DNA of 64,000 nt from Moniliophthora roreri (GCA_001466705.2 LATX02000222.1:1-64000), one strand, 5' to 3'; numbered from the stretch's first letter, positions 23,101 through 35,837 are shown. Notes: a model not told the origin generated them from the sequence alone. Program-made: numbers and translations.

Positions 23101-24686
23101 ATGTCTTCCCCATTCCAAATCGCAATCCCAGACTCTTCTCTCGATCTCTTGAAAAAGAAACTCGAGCTTTCCCGTCTTCCAGACGAAATCGACGAAGCAG
23201 GATGGAATTATGGTGCTCCTCTCGCGGATATTCGTCGACTCGTAACTCGATGGAAAGATGGATATGATTGGCGCAAACACGAGAAAGCTTTGAATGAAGA
23301 GATGCCCCAGTTTACCAGGGATATCGAGGTTGACGGGCATGGAGTGTTGAACGTACATTATGTGCATAAAGAGAGTAAAGTGCGGGGTGCGATACCGTTG
23401 TTATTCGTGCATGGGTGTACGTGCTATTTTCTATTTTTTTTTTGTGTTCGTTGTTGGTGTTGGTATTGATTGGAGAATTGTGTAGGGCCTGGAAGCTTCA
23501 TTGAAGTGAGGAAGATCTTGCCGTTGTTGACTGCAGACGAACCTGGACAACCGAGTTTCCATGTCGTTGCGCTCGGATTACCTGGATATGGGTTTTCCGA
23601 GGGTACGAAGAAGAAAGGTTTTGATTTGAAGAAGTATGCTGAGGTCGGTACCGGATATTCGTATCATGGGTGAATGGCTTGGTGCTGACTGTGTCCCTAG
23701 GTTGGACATAAGCTAATGAAAGCGCTTGGGTATGAAGAATATGGTATGTCCGGTGCTCTTAATCTCTTTGAAACCTTGTAATAATATCATTCCCTTCTCA
23801 GTCACACAGGGCGGTGATTGGGGAGCTATGGTGTGTGTTCATCGGTAACTCATTCTCGAATTATCGCCATTGAAACTATAACCCAGACCACCCGTGTAAT
23901 GGCAGCTCAATACGGAGGAAATCATGTCAAAGCTTGGCACACAAACATGCCGTGCGTAGCGCCTCTTCTTTTTCCAACACTTCTTCCTAAACCCAAGTGT
24001 AGAATTGCTACTCCACCCCCAAACCCTGATCCATCCAAATACGATGCAGAAGACCTCAAAGTCCTCGAACAAACCAAATTGTTTCAACAAAAGGGCAGCG
24101 GTTATTTCCAAGAACAATCTACACAACCCCAAACGATTGGATACAGTCTAGCCGATTCGCCTGTAGGTCTCTTGGCTTGGATCTACGAGAAGCTGGTAGC
24201 TTGGACAGATGGATATCCCTGGGAGGATGACGAAGGTGTGTTTTTTTTTTTTTTCGGGGGGGATTTTTCGGGCTTTTTTCGGGGCTGGCTAACGACTGTG
24301 TGTGTGTAGTTTTAACATGGATATCCATCTTTTGGTTCTCCCGCTCCGGACCTGCGGCATCAGTTCGTACGTATTATGAAGTAGCCCAAGCAGGTGGATG
24401 GGCTGTCTTACCCATTCCGTCGATCCCCCTCGGGTATTCGTTTTTCCCAAAGGAGGTTGGACAAGCGCCGAAATCGTATGTTTTTTGAACCTGAACCTCG
24501 GGCCGTATTGACGCGACTAGCAGGTGGTATACCGATCCAAACATTGTCTTCCAATCTCGCCATGAACACGGAGGTCACTTTGCTGCGCACGAGAAACCCG
24601 CAGAGCTCGTTGGAGACCTTAGGAAAATGTTTGGCAAGGGTGGTCCGGCGTATGGAGTTGTACCTGGGAAAGACGGATATGCATAA
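23101..24686 (+). CDS. Epoxide hydrolase copy 2 (microsomal type, intact)
   Basis: Eight exons (23101-23416, 23486-23643, 23701-23743, 23802-23830, 23887-23951, 24003-24235, 24310-24475, 24524-24686) give 390 residues, the usual fungal length. The N-terminal EHN domain covers about residues 1-105. The alpha/beta-hydrolase core follows, with the oxyanion motif HGWPGS near 104, nucleophile Asp178 in TQGGDWG, cap tyrosines at 238 (GYFQEQ) and 303/304 (RTYYE), acid Glu330 in FFPKE and base His355 in EHGGHFAAH. Such enzymes add water to epoxides to give diols, through an ester on the aspartate. The start has a good context (ACCC before ATG) and matches the other copies. No membrane anchor is obvious. 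It is one of only two of the six copies in the window with every catalytic residue and an open frame; the substrate is unknown. Confidence 0.92.
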
Positions 24687-24766
24687 GCAATGTAAAATAG
24701 CACGTACGAATGAATTGTATTACTAGTTACACGTCTTATCCGCAATGGAACACGACGACAGGGCTC

Positions 24767-25090
24767 ATGACCAAACGACTTGCACCAGACTCACCGTAAT
24801 ATTCTCCTCCGCTAGCTCAACGAAAACATGCGAGTGAGTGCGGGACTAGAGGTATTAATTTGGAGCCAGTGAGTAGCATTCAGTATAACCAAGAAACGCT
24901 GAAAAATTCGGTTTTACAGTCTCGTTCTGTCAATTCTGGTACTGGGGAGCCTATTTTTGTCCTTGCCCTAGTAACTAAAATCTGGATTTTAGTCTATACG
25001 TCTGCTCCTCCTTTCCTACCTCACAACTTGCCGAATCTTCTGCTAGCACCCGCTTCTCTCTTAGTGCCTCCTCCTTCCTGCATTCAACAC
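24767..25090 (+). pseudogene. First exons of a coiled-coil gene (type C) with a nonsense codon
   Basis: Begins MTKRLAPDSP and then reads TAA where the sister copies have CAA, followed by YSPPLAQRKH. A second exon piece SRSVNSGTG matches gene C (SRSMNSGTG). Beyond about 25,090 the homology with the 11.8-12.2 kb copy ends at the 3' side of membrane gene B on the other strand. Confidence 0.7.
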
Positions 25091-25328
25091 CGAAACCGAA
25101 TTATCCTCCAACTCAAAGCCTGAGGCTGTAGCTCGCTTCAGTATTTCGCAATCCGGCATCGTGGCGGTAGGGACCAAGTCAACATAGTGAGTCAAATATA
25201 CAAGGTTGGGAACAAATGCGTATTCGATACCAAATCTCAAGTCTCATAGCTAACGAGCCTATTGCAAGGTATAATTAGATGATCATTGCTGATTAATAAG
25301 AGAGGGACAAGCATATCATCGTATTTGG

Positions 25329-27204
25329 TTACCCTAAGTGTGGGATGAATTGAATCCATTGCACTGCCACACGAGCACTGTAAGGTAGAGCTCTCAGCGT
25401 CGTTAACGCGACAAGGATTGTTGCCAGTCTTGCGCATGCATACAAGAAACATATGAATACAAGCATTATGCCAGTCCCCACCTTCAAAAATAGAAGATTG
25501 CGCCTAACCCCTTGGACGTTCAGAATATGGAATGGGAGTATCAGCAGAGGCGCTGCAATCAACAATATTGCAGAATAACGCCAAGCAAGCTGCTCAATGT
25601 GCGTTGGAAAGTGGGAGTTCCAAGAAATGAAGTGGACTGCAGCGAACCCAATTGCCACGAAATACGCCCAACGAAGAGGAACTCCCCCCGGTACTTTCGT
25701 GGCTTGCGGGATTCGGAGCCCGTTGTCAAAAAGGGAATCGGGTCGACTGCATGGGAAAAGAATCTCCCTAAAGTGTCTGAATAGAAAGGATGGTATGGAT
25801 ATGAATGGAGGGGGGGGCCTTTGTATCCGAAGCCTTGGCAGGTTTGGATCCTCGCGCCGGACGTACTCCAAGCGATTCAAAGCGTCAGACGCGAGATACG
25901 CCAGAATTGCAGGAGGACTTTCCCAAAGGGTACGAAAGATTTTCCGTATCTGCTTCCACAGAGATGGAATATCATCATCGACTGGTTGACGTTCGTGTCT
26001 TTGGCACGTCACACGAACAACATAGCGTACGCGAAGTGGCTTGTTTAACCAGAAAAAGCACGACGCTCCAAGAATTGCTGCATGCGCAAGTGTGATCACT
26101 TCAACCTCCGCCAATGCAAGTCCTTGCGCCAGGCGGGTGATGGATTGTAAGACGAACCATCCGACTTGAACAAAGACCACAATTTTGGACAATACATCCC
26201 CTTCGCCTTTCGCCATTACTTCGTCCTCGGTGATGTCAATGAAACCCTTAGCAACCAGGAATTCCAGAAGACATGACGGTTTCCGTGTAGCTGTTGTCAG
26301 CTCAGTGGCCGGAACCGTCTGACTGATAGGGGGCGCTGGCTCATCCACGTTGACGGTTTTGCTCTAAGAGGGAGTAACAGCTTAAGAATAAGCCCAAATC
26401 CCTTAATGCAAGCCACCCACCTCAATAGTTCTATCATTCATGCTTCGAGAGGCTGGATCGTGGTTGCATCTGGGACGGTCTCCCACGTTCTCTGATGGTA
26501 TATCCTTCCCTATATCTTCCAATGATGCTTTTTCCACTGCTTCCGACGGTTTATTCTCTGGGTCATAAGCACATGCTTCCAGACTAGTATCAATGCCTTC
26601 TGCCTGCATGCGATCTAGCGTGCCTCTAAAGAATAGTTAGAAATGTCCAGTGTTTAAGAAAATATCTCACCGAAAAACTTCCAGATCGTAACTGGGATCT
26701 TCGCGGTCCCACAGTATACCCACAAATCCATTTTCATCATATAGAGCAAAGCCCCCCATGATAGCGAGAAATGCATGAGACTTGGTCCATCCATATCCTG
26801 TTCGTGCATTAGATGCTTCGTTCCAAGTCAGGTAACCATGTATCAGACATTGACTCACGTTTATATTTATTCCAAACGATGAGCGAAGAGCACCACTGTC
26901 GCAGAGCCCACATTACGATCAGTTCGGGGCCTAAGAGCGCGAAAAGGGAAACTGCAGTGTGTTTAAACCGGATAACTGCGACATGATCCTTTGGATGAGC
27001 AGCATTGGGATGAACGGCGGCCCATATGCATACGAAGAGGACCGAGCCGCAAGTCCAAAGTATTTCTTTGAGACTTCTACACTTGAGAAGGATATCACAT
27101 GTCTGTGTATCTATGTCGGGGGCATCTAGGATAGAGAGGGAAGCATCAAACTGGACGGCAGACTGAGATAGGATAGGATGGGCAAGAGTATACAGCAGGA
27201 GCAT
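25329..27204 (-). CDS. Multi-helix membrane protein B (intact)
   Basis: Four exons on the minus strand: MLLLYTLAHPILSQ to VWNKYK; GYGWTKSHAFLAIMGGFALY to the EVF region; a polar linker exon GTLDRMQAEGIDTSLEAC to NDRTIE; and a long last exon ending FIPHLG. The protein is roughly 590 residues. Hydrophobic segments include LWTCGSVLFVCIWAAVHP, LLGPELIVMWALRQW, GASCFFWLNKP, WAYFVAIGFAAVHFISW and a C-terminal pair ending VALTTLRAL. It is the intact paralogue of gene A and shares the spacing from NKY/EQY to GYGW and from FW.NKPLRVRY to PHLG. The family is common in agaricomycetes, unnamed, without known activity. The start is chosen by analogy with gene A; an upstream in-frame ATG lies at 27309. Convergent with the coiled-coil fragment at 24.8-25.1 kb. 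Confidence 0.8.
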
Positions 27205-27309
27205 TCGGAGGGTGCGAAACCCAGATGTTATAACGTGCCTTATTAAGTCTAGCAATCTGGTACATGCGGTATCCTGCCTTCCTCCTAATTTGCGATGGAC
27301 ATAAGGCAA

Positions 27310-28250
27310 TACACCGTGACTAGGCAGACTTTATGATTGTATGGTGCTGCAACGTGTGGCTGGCAGCAGTCACTGGAGTCTTGACAGAGAAGATGACGGC
27401 ATCTTGGTTTTGGAGCGTGTATCAATTGGTAAAACTTTAAAAGGTGCGTCGGAGACACTGAAGAAGTGTTAAAAAAGTGTGGATATCGAAGAATTAGCGA
27501 AGAAATGTATGAATACTCACCGCGTCGAAGACTAAGACACTTCTTGTCGACGATTGGTTTACGAGCATCCTATACATTCCGAAAGTGGCCATGAAATCAT
27601 TCAAACGTGAGCCGGCAGCAACACGTTCGCAGCAACGAGGCATGATCGTAAATTGACATTCCATCAAATGAGACGTGGGGTACGGAGCAACAGAGTCCAA
27701 GACCAAAGAGTTTGGCTGTGTTGAGTAGCCTTTTACATAGACTTCGGTGGTCACGTTTGAATCGAGGAAGATCAAAACGACTTGAAATTTCATTGTGGAT
27801 GCTGATTTGCGTAGAGTAGTCCGCACTCCTCACGACGATGGAATAGGTGCCGAAAGTGCGACGAAATAAGCTTCAAGGATTAATGGACACCTAGTTTTCT
27901 CGTCGTGGTGAGTCTCAAATGAGTGTTCTCAAATATACTTCTCACCTGCGGCATGTTACAGGAAGGCTAAAGGGTGTTTAGATGCCACTGATACCAAATT
28001 AATACTTACAGAACGGCCGCCATGAATTTTACACAAGGCAGCTGTCTCTGTCCAGGATCTCATCTGGCAGCTTGCTCGCAGCAGGATTCCTGTTACCCCT
28101 ATGTAGAGGGTGATTCCCGCTGTGGGTATGTACGGATGAAAAGACTCTAGGTCCGCTTTTCTCCGGGTTCAATGTCCGCTCAGATTTCAATCTCCGCTTG
28201 AACACTTCGACTGGAGTCCAGCTTTTTGAATTTTGAATTTTGAAATCTCG
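27310..28250. other. Intergenic, no assignable gene
   Basis: A minus-strand frame at 27494-27826 is open for 110 codons but shows no recognisable features. A purine/pyrimidine-poor stretch at 28,200-28,240 (TTTTGAATTTTGAATTTTG) is a short tandem repeat. It ends at the truncation point of hydrolase copy 3. Confidence 0.4.
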
Positions 28251-28254
28251 TCGT

Positions 28255-29012
28255 GACACCGTTCCCTTCTCAGTCACACAGGACGATTGAGGAGTTATGG
28301 CGCATTATCACCTGTAACTCATTCATGAATCCTCGCCGTTGGAATGACAGCTCAATACATACATTGTACGTACATAAACATGAAATGAAACCCAGATCTA
28401 TCAACATACGATGCAGAAGACCTTAAAATACTCGAACGAACTAAATGGTTCCAACAAAAAGGCAACGGTTATTTTCAAGAACAATTTACGCAACCAAAAA
28501 CGCTTGGATGCATGTTAGTTGGTTCGCCTGTCGGTCTCTTGGCTTGGATCTACGAGAAGCTGGTAACTTGGACAGATGCGTATCCTTGGGAGGATTACGA
28601 AGGTGTGTTTTTTCGGGGGCTGGCTAACGCGCACGTAGTCTTAACATGGATATCCATCTTTTGGTTCTCCCGTTCCGGACCAGCAGCATCAATTCGCACG
28701 TACTATGAAGTAGTTCAAGCAGGTGGATGGGCTGTCCTACCGATTCCGTTGATCCCTCTCGGGTACTGGTTCTTCCCAAAGGAGATTGGGCAAGCGCCGA
28801 AATCGTATGATGCTAAACTTGAATTTTGGGCCATGTTGACACGACTAACAGGTGGTGTACCGATCCAAATATCATCCAAATATTGTCTTCCAATCTAGTC
28901 ATGACCATGGAGACACGAGAAACCCGCAGAGCTTGTTTGGGATCTCAGGAAAACGCGTGGCAAGGGTAGTCCAGCGTATGGAGTTGCGGCTGGGAAAGAC
29001 GGATACGCATAG
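28255..29012 (+). pseudogene. Epoxide hydrolase copy 3 (5'-truncated)
   Basis: Homology starts at the intron end before the nucleophile exon and runs to the terminal GKDGYA-like exon. The EHN domain and HGWP exon are missing. The nucleophile motif has lost 3 nt and its Trp codon is TGA. The following exon is cut down, and the histidine-containing exon lacks the HFAA codons (the reading goes from a partial SRHEHG-like segment straight to TRNPQSL). A long middle segment ([19 protein letters not shown], then [18 protein letters not shown]) is well preserved. Coiled-coil gene C follows 150 bp downstream in the same direction. Confidence 0.88.
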
Positions 29013-29161
29013 GCAATGTAAAATAGCACGTACGAATGAATTGTATTACTAGTTACACGTCTTATCCGCGATGGAACACGCGTATGTCATGTGGGATCGG
29101 AAACGCGGTGTGACATTGTCACGCTCTTTCAATCTCTGACCACCACGACGACACAGGGTTC

Positions 29162-30963
29162 ATGACCAAGCGACTTGTACCAGACTCACCGCAAACCTCG
29201 CCTCCGCTAGCTCAACGAAGGCATGTAAGTGAGTATGGGCTTGGAGGTATCAATTTGATGCCAGTGAGTAACATGTAGTATAATCAGGAAGTAGTGGCTG
29301 AAAAATTCGGTTGTACAGTCTCGCTCTATGAATTCTGGTACTGGGGTGTGGAATCATGGTCCAATTCATGTGCGAGAGACCAGTTTTTGTCTTTGTCCTG
29401 GTAACTTATGCGTTTTTCTTTCGTGTAGAAATCGAATTTGCCGACGGTCAAGGGTGCTAATGAAACGGGTGTCATAGCGTCGGGAAGTATTCTGACCGGG
29501 GTACGTCTGCCCTTGAATCTATTCACATCATTCTCATGCTTACCCATCTCAAATATATACAGGGAAAAGGTCATAGTATGGAGAACAGGACTGTGAATCC
29601 AGGATCAGGGCGCGGTGTGGCAGATATGGTACGTTACCCATTTTCATCCGCGTTTCCTCCTCCAAACTAACCAAACCGACCTCAGCTTATCGATGCTGAG
29701 CCTCAGAGCCACCAATTGGGGAATTTTTACAACCCGTTGCCGTCTCCAACATCTCCGACGCCCTCTTCCTTTGTACCGCGATCCTGTCAAAATGCCAACT
29801 TGGTACTATCACCACCGGTAGCACCAACTCTATCGTACAACCACGATACACGACCTCAATGGATCCACCAGCTACCAACTTCCTCAGAATCACCACAAAC
29901 TATCACCCAACATCGCGCCGAACTCATGTTCTGCGCCAACATCACCCACCAAGGATATTCTTGCATGTCCTTGCACACCGTACCATCAGAAGTAGCTTCT
30001 CAAGCTTGGGAAGCTGTCGAGATGGTCGTGAAGAGCGTGCTGGATCCTCTTAACGCGACGCCGGTACCGATGTCTGCGGCCTCACAGCAGGAAACGGTAG
30101 CACAGTCGCCTACACTCGTTTACCCGCCATCTCCCAATGAAACACCTCCCGAGCCTGAACCCGAGCCTGAACCACCTAGCATTGTCGAACTCAAAAAGAT
30201 GCACGATGCCATTTCAAAGGCCAAGTTCGCTCGGAAACGGCTTGACGATAGTATCCGAAGTGACGAGGAACAATACTCTGCTGCGAGGGAGGCGGAGAAG
30301 GAGAGCATCATGAAGTTGTTGACCAAGGCGCACGAGAAGCTCAGAAAGAAGGAAAGGCAGGCCGAGGAGGCGGAGACGCGCAAGACACGCTTGGAGGAAG
30401 AGGTCAGGCTGCAAGAAGAAGACAACGCAAAGCTAAAGGCAGCGAACAGCCAGATTACTCGTGACATCGAGCGAGCGAGGGTGAAGCTGGCTGAGGAGCG
30501 GGAGAGAGCTGACGAGGAGAAGAAGGGAATCGATAACGAGCTGGATGAGTTGCGGCAAGAGGCGTCGAACGAACGTGCAGCGCTCCAAAGCTTGAAACAT
30601 TCGATGGAGGCTGCACAAAAGCAGGCTCAGGCAGACACTCAGCGTTTGAAAGAAGAGAAGCAGGCAGCAGAGGCGGAACGAGACGATGAGACCAAGGGTC
30701 TGCTAGACCTGAGGGAGAAAAAGGAGGCGCTGGAGAGAGAGGTACAGGATTTGACATTCAGTAACGAGAAGCTGCGAACGGAAGGCCAAAGGGAGCTAGA
30801 CAAGATACGCGAGGACAAATTACAAGGACAGAAGGCACTGGCACAGATCGTAACGACTCATCAGCTCGTACGAGGCCATCTGGCGTCTGTCCTTGTCCAT
30901 ATGGATGGCCTCCCCTCGCTTTCGGACGTTGACCTTTCGACCGAGTCAAAGGTGAAGGTGTAA
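29162..30963 (+). CDS. Coiled-coil protein C (type C, intact)
   Basis: Exons 29162-29263, 29319-29345, 29429-29500, 29563-29628 and 29686-30963, all phase 0, give about 514 residues. The N-terminus MTKRLVPDSPQTSPPLAQRR is polar and low-complexity. A compact block at about residues 155-210 (ITQHRAELMFCANITHQGYS, then SEVASQAWEAVEMVVKSVLD) is shared with gene D and, more distantly, gene E. An acidic Pro-Glu repeat (PEPEPEPEPP) leads into a long charged coiled coil to near the C-terminus (VELKKMHDAISKAK to ALAQIVTTHQLVRGHLASVL). No catalytic motif, signal peptide or membrane helix is seen. Exon 5' of the long one is 66 nt, the same as in gene D. The junctions of exons 2 and 3 are the least certain. 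Function unknown; a structural or scaffold role is the most that the coiled coil allows. Confidence 0.78.
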
Positions 30964-31269
30964 CGTAAGTTTGGCCCTCGAAGACAGTTTCCTCGGTTTC
31001 TGATCCTATTTACTAGCTTTTCTTGTCTCGATATCGAATTCGGTAGTCATATCGGCTCATTGAAAATCCTGGAAGGCGGAAAAGCCTTCCATTTACACGT
31101 TATTCTCTTTTCTTGGACACGAACACCTGTAAAATATACATCCGTATCATATATGTCGAATTTTGTAGCATCACTCCTCAAACAAGCATGTTGTACATAT
31201 ATAGTACATTCCGAAACCTGTAGATATTTTAGGTCCATTTACACTGTATCATACCGATCAAATAACACG

Positions 31270-32817
31270 CTATGCATATCCGTCTTTCCCAGGTACAACA
31301 CCATACGCAGGTCCGCCCTTGCCAAACATCTCTCGCAAATCCCCAACAAGCTCGACAGGTTGCTCATGAGCAGCAAAGTGCCCCCCATGCTCATGACGGG
31401 CTTTAAAAACGACCTTTTGATCATCGTTGTACCACCTAATTATACCATCAGCTAAACACACGAAAAGCGAAGAAAGGCAACGTACGGTTTCGGGCCTAGC
31501 GCAGGCTCTTTCGGGAAGAACGAATACCCCGCAGGAATTGACGGCATTGGTACGCTAGTCCATCCAACCTCGTAATAGATGCGGACAGACGCAGCTGGTG
31601 CGGAGCGGGAGAACCAGTAGATGGATATCCAAGTTAACACTATACTATCAGCTCAATCGACAGCCCCAAGAAACTCCACCGAGAAGATAGAAGAAAACGC
31701 ACCTTCATCGTCATCCCAAGGATATGCGTCAGTGCAAGCTACTAACTTCTCGTAAATCCACGCAAGTAAGCCGACAGGCGAATCAGCCAGGCTGTATCCG
31801 ATCGTTTGTGGTTGCGTAGATTGTTCTTTGAAATAACCGCTTCCTTTTTCTTGGAACCATTTAGCACGTTCGAGGATTTCGAGGTCTTCTGCGTCGTATG
31901 ATGACGGGTCATATCGTTTGGTGGTGGCATGGCCATTCTGTGAGGCAAGGAGTCAATATGAGATTTATTAAGGAGTGGAGGTCGGACGCACGGCATGTTG
32001 GTGTGCCAAGCTTTGATATACTTGCCTCCGTATTCATTTGCCATTGCACGCGTAATCTGTAGTATCGTTAGCGGATGAATGTCGAAAGAAGGGTGATGAG
32101 AAACGACGCACCAGCGCTCCCCAATCACCACCTTGGGTAACTGAAAAAGGAGTAGTGTTAGTGTAAGGTATTGACGAAGGGCACTTGACATACCATATTC
32201 GTTGTATCCGAGGGCTTGCATCAGCTTGTGTCCAACCTAGAGTCTTGTTCAGTACTGAAGTAGGTCAGAGCAGCCGTTCAAACACACCTCCGCATATTTC
32301 GGCAAGTTGAAGCCCTTCTTCTTCGTACCCTCAGAGAATCCATATCCAGGTAGTCCAAGTGCAACGACGTGGAAGCTTGGCTGTCCAGGTTCGTCCGCAA
32401 TCAATAATGGCAAAATCTTTCTCACTTCAATGAAGCTTCCGGGCCCTGCATACCCAATAATCAGTTCATTATCATCACCACAACGAAAGAGATAGACTCA
32501 CATCCGTGAACAAACAACAACGGAATCGCACCCTTGACTTTACTTTCCTTGTGCACATAGTGGATGTTCAACACTCCGTGCCCTTCGACAGTAATGTCTC
32601 TGGTGAACTGTGGCATCTCCTCGTTCAAAGCTTTCTCGTGTTTGCGCCAATCATATCCATCTTTCCATCGAGCTACGAGTCGACGAATGTCAGAGAGGGG
32701 TACACCATAGTCCCATCCTGCTTCATCGATCTCGTCAGGAAGACGTGCAAGCTCGAGTTTTTTTTTCAAGATTTCGAGAGACGAGTCTGGGATTACGATT
32801 TTGAATGGAGAAGACAT
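31270..32817 (-). pseudogene. Epoxide hydrolase copy 4, one frameshift
   Basis: Same eight-exon layout as copy 2. It retains the EHN domain (MSSPFKIVIPDSSLEILKKK), HG|WPGS, the nucleophile in QGGDWG, FFPKE and [12 protein letters not shown]. However, at about 31,914 the sequence AACGATATGACCC has two more bases than AACGACGACCC in copies 5 and 6. With the conserved splice sites this shifts the frame of the exon that encodes SSYDAEDL, and no other AG acceptor nearby rescues it. Everything else is intact, so the lesion is recent or a sequencing error; if it is an error, this would be a third working enzyme. Confidence 0.75.
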
Positions 32818-33228
32818 GGACGATTGTGGTGGGGTGTAGACAGGTTCACCAAGTGCTTATGAAGGGCTTCCGGGACCGGGAACGGGTAAAAAGTCGGCCG
32901 CAGAGTCATACTTGCTTAGCAAGGAGCCTTGTGGTGGGAGCGACCAATGTCATTCAACAGATGGGAATCCCGCTTCGTGCTGCTTCGCTTCCTTTGTCAA
33001 TTCAATCTAGATGACTCAAATAAACGGCCAAGAGTCACCTTGCTAATCAATTTCTTGCTACCATCTCGAAATGTTAGGATTCTTTCGGAGAAAGGTCTGC
33101 TCCTAAAATCGCGCCATTGATCTAGGGTCTAAGGCGAACCAGCTAAACTTTTGTCTGAGAGTGACCGTTCATGTTGGAGAAGGAAGATAGAAAGGCAAGG
33201 CTGGGCAAGGGCACTAAATAGTCGAGGT

Positions 33229-33640
33229 GCTTGATCATGGTGGTTGTTGACAACGTGTCGACGCGTCGGAATGACGTGACTTTTTCCGGCAAAGACTCTG
33301 ACTTTGATTCACACCGATGACAAAACGTCCTTTGTTAAATCTTCCTTTTACTGCTCCTTCACTATAACGAGGGAGTTTCTCTGGTTCAGGGAACACAGGC
33401 CTGACACCGGCTGGGTCAAGTAAACTAGGACTTTTGGATCGTTCACACTGCATTGAAGCTGGAGCGACTCGAGGTTCTGACGTCCATCGCCGACAAATGA
33501 GCGGTTTTCTTGATATCTCGGATTCCTATCCATACCTTCCCCTTACGACGGATGTGAGCAATACACATTTGCATCGTATAGTACTATGCATTGCTTGTAA
33601 CTATGCCTGTCACTGTATACTCATCTATCCCTAAATATCG
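33229..33640 (+). pseudogene. Internally deleted coiled-coil gene remnant
   Basis: Carries the conserved upstream block (TGGTTGTTGACAACG at about 33,240), then MTKRP at 33317 with a later SGSGN and LTPAGS that match gene D (MTKRS...SGSGN.ILTPARS), interrupted by a stop. The next recognisable sequence (about 33,495-33,640) corresponds to the 3' flank of gene D at 38,020-38,180. All coiled-coil exons have therefore been deleted between two preserved ends. Confidence 0.7.
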
Positions 33641-33863
33641 CTTCGTCTTCGTTGTCTTCTTGAGCACTACGTCACTGGGAAGATCTAGCTTCTGTAGCAT
33701 TTCTTGAACAGATGTACACAACTACGTAAGGTGAACTTGATTTCATTGAAGCAGGGGCCCTACAAAGGCCCATTGAATAGTTTCCAAAGACTGTACATAT
33801 ATCCCGGACCATACGCATCGAAATACACAAGTGAGGTGCAGGAGATAAAAGGAGACAGTAAAC

Positions 33864-35396
33864 CTATGCATACCCATCTTTGCCAGGTACGACCCCATAT
33901 GCAGGGCCGCACTTGCCAAACATCTTCCTCAAATTACCAACAAGCTCAGCAGGCCGTTCGTGAGCAGCAAAGTGTCCTCCATGCTCATGGCGGGATTTAA
34001 AGACAATATTCAGGTCGTTGCACCACCTAACCTCACAATCAGCTAACACAAAGAAAAGCGAACAGGGGCAACGTACGATTTTGGTCCCTGTACAATCTCT
34101 TTCGGGAAGAACAAGTACCCCGCAGGAATTGAAGGCATTGGTACGTTTCATCCAACCTCATAATACGTGCGAACCGATGCGGCTGCGCTGGAGCGGGAGA
34201 ACCAGTAGATGGATATCCATGTTAATACTAACAACCCACCCGTCAGCCCTGATAGACTCTAGCGAGAAGAGAGAATAAACACACCTTCATCGTCATCCCA
34301 AGGATACGCGTCAGTCCAGACTACCAATTTTTCGTAAATCCACGCGAGTAGATCAACAGGCGAATCAGTTAGACTGTATCCGATAGTCTGAGGTTGCGTG
34401 GCGTGTTCTCTGAAATAACCGTTTCCTTTTTCTTGGAACCATTTGGAACGTTCAAGACTTTTGAGATCCTCTGCGTCGTATGATGATGGGTCGTCGTTGG
34501 GCGGTGGCGTACCGACTCTGTGAGGTAAGGAGTCGATATGAAATTCGTATATCGTACGGAGTGGAGTTAGACGCACGGCATGTTGGTGTGCCAAGCCTTG
34601 ATGTGCTTGCCTCCATATTCATTTGCCATTGCGCGCGTAATCTGTAGTATCGTCAGCAGATGAATGTCGAAAGAAGGGTGATGGGAAATGACGCACCAGG
34701 GCTCCCCAATCACCACCTTGAGTAACTGACAAAAAAAAGTAATGTTAGTGTTAGGTATTAGAATGATGAAGGACACTTGACATACCATATTCGTTGTATC
34801 CGAGGGCTTGCATCAGCTTGTGTCCAACCTAGAGTCTTGATCAGAACTGAAGTAACTCAGAGCAACTCTTCAAGCATACCTCTGCCTATTTCGGCACGTT
34901 GAACCCCTTCTTCTTCGAACCCTCAGAGAACCCATATCCAGGTAATCCCAGAGCAACGATGTGAAAGCTCGGGCGTCCAGGTTCGTCTGCAGTCAGCAAC
35001 AGCAGAATCTTTCTCGCTTCGATGACGCTTCCAGGCCCTGCATACCCAATAATCAGTCATCGTCATCGCCGCAATGAAAGAGATAGTCTTACATCCATGA
35101 ACAAATAACAAGGGAATCGCACTTTCCTTGTGCACATAGTAGATGTTCAACACTCCGTGCCCTTCGACAGCAATATCCATCGTAAACTGGGGCATCTCCT
35201 CGTTCAAAGCTTTCTCGTGTTTGCGCCAATCGTAACCGTCTTTCCATCGAGCTACGAGTCGACGGATGTCGGAGAGAGGTACACCTTAGTCCCATCCTGC
35301 TTCATCAATCTCGTCAGGAAGACATGCAAGCTCGAGCCTCTTCTTCAAGAGATCGAGAGACGAGATCGGAATTGTGATTTTGAATGGAGGAGACAT
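33864..35396 (-). pseudogene. Epoxide hydrolase copy 5, several nonsense codons
   Basis: Full-length relative of copy 6 with stops in conserved positions. AGWDYG reads AGWD-stop-G (about 35,288), [12 protein letters not shown] sequence reads PK-stop-AEV (about 34,888), and YYEVGWTN reads YYEVG-stop (about 34,160). KVKG is deleted between HKES and AIPLLF. The catalytic histidine exon ([15 protein letters not shown]) is still clean. Divergently placed 530 bp from coiled-coil gene D. Confidence 0.92.
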
Positions 35397-35837
35397 GGAC
35401 GATTGTGGCGGGGGTGTAGACAGATTTCGGGTAAAAGGAGGTCAGAGGTAGAGTCATACTTGCTTAGCAAGGTGTTCTGGGGTGGGAGTGACCATCAAAC
35501 GGATGGGGCCTGAGAACCCTGCTGCTTCGCTTCTTTCGTCAATTCAAATCCAGATGACTCGAATAAACAGCCAAGGATCGTCTTGATAATCAATGATACG
35601 CTACCCGGTGTACGTATTTCTCCTCGTCATTCTCTTTAGATTCGTCCAAAAATTATTAAAATTCTCCATTCATGATCGAGCTCAAAGACCTACCCCGAAA
35701 TTCGCGTCGACACGTTGATCTAGACCCTGGGGTGAACCAGGCTGAGCTAAAACCTTTTTTGAGTGAAGGCAGGTGAAGGCTTCATGCTAGAGAAAAAAGA
35801 TAAAGGCATGTCTGGCTGGGCAATGGAGGCGTGCCTG

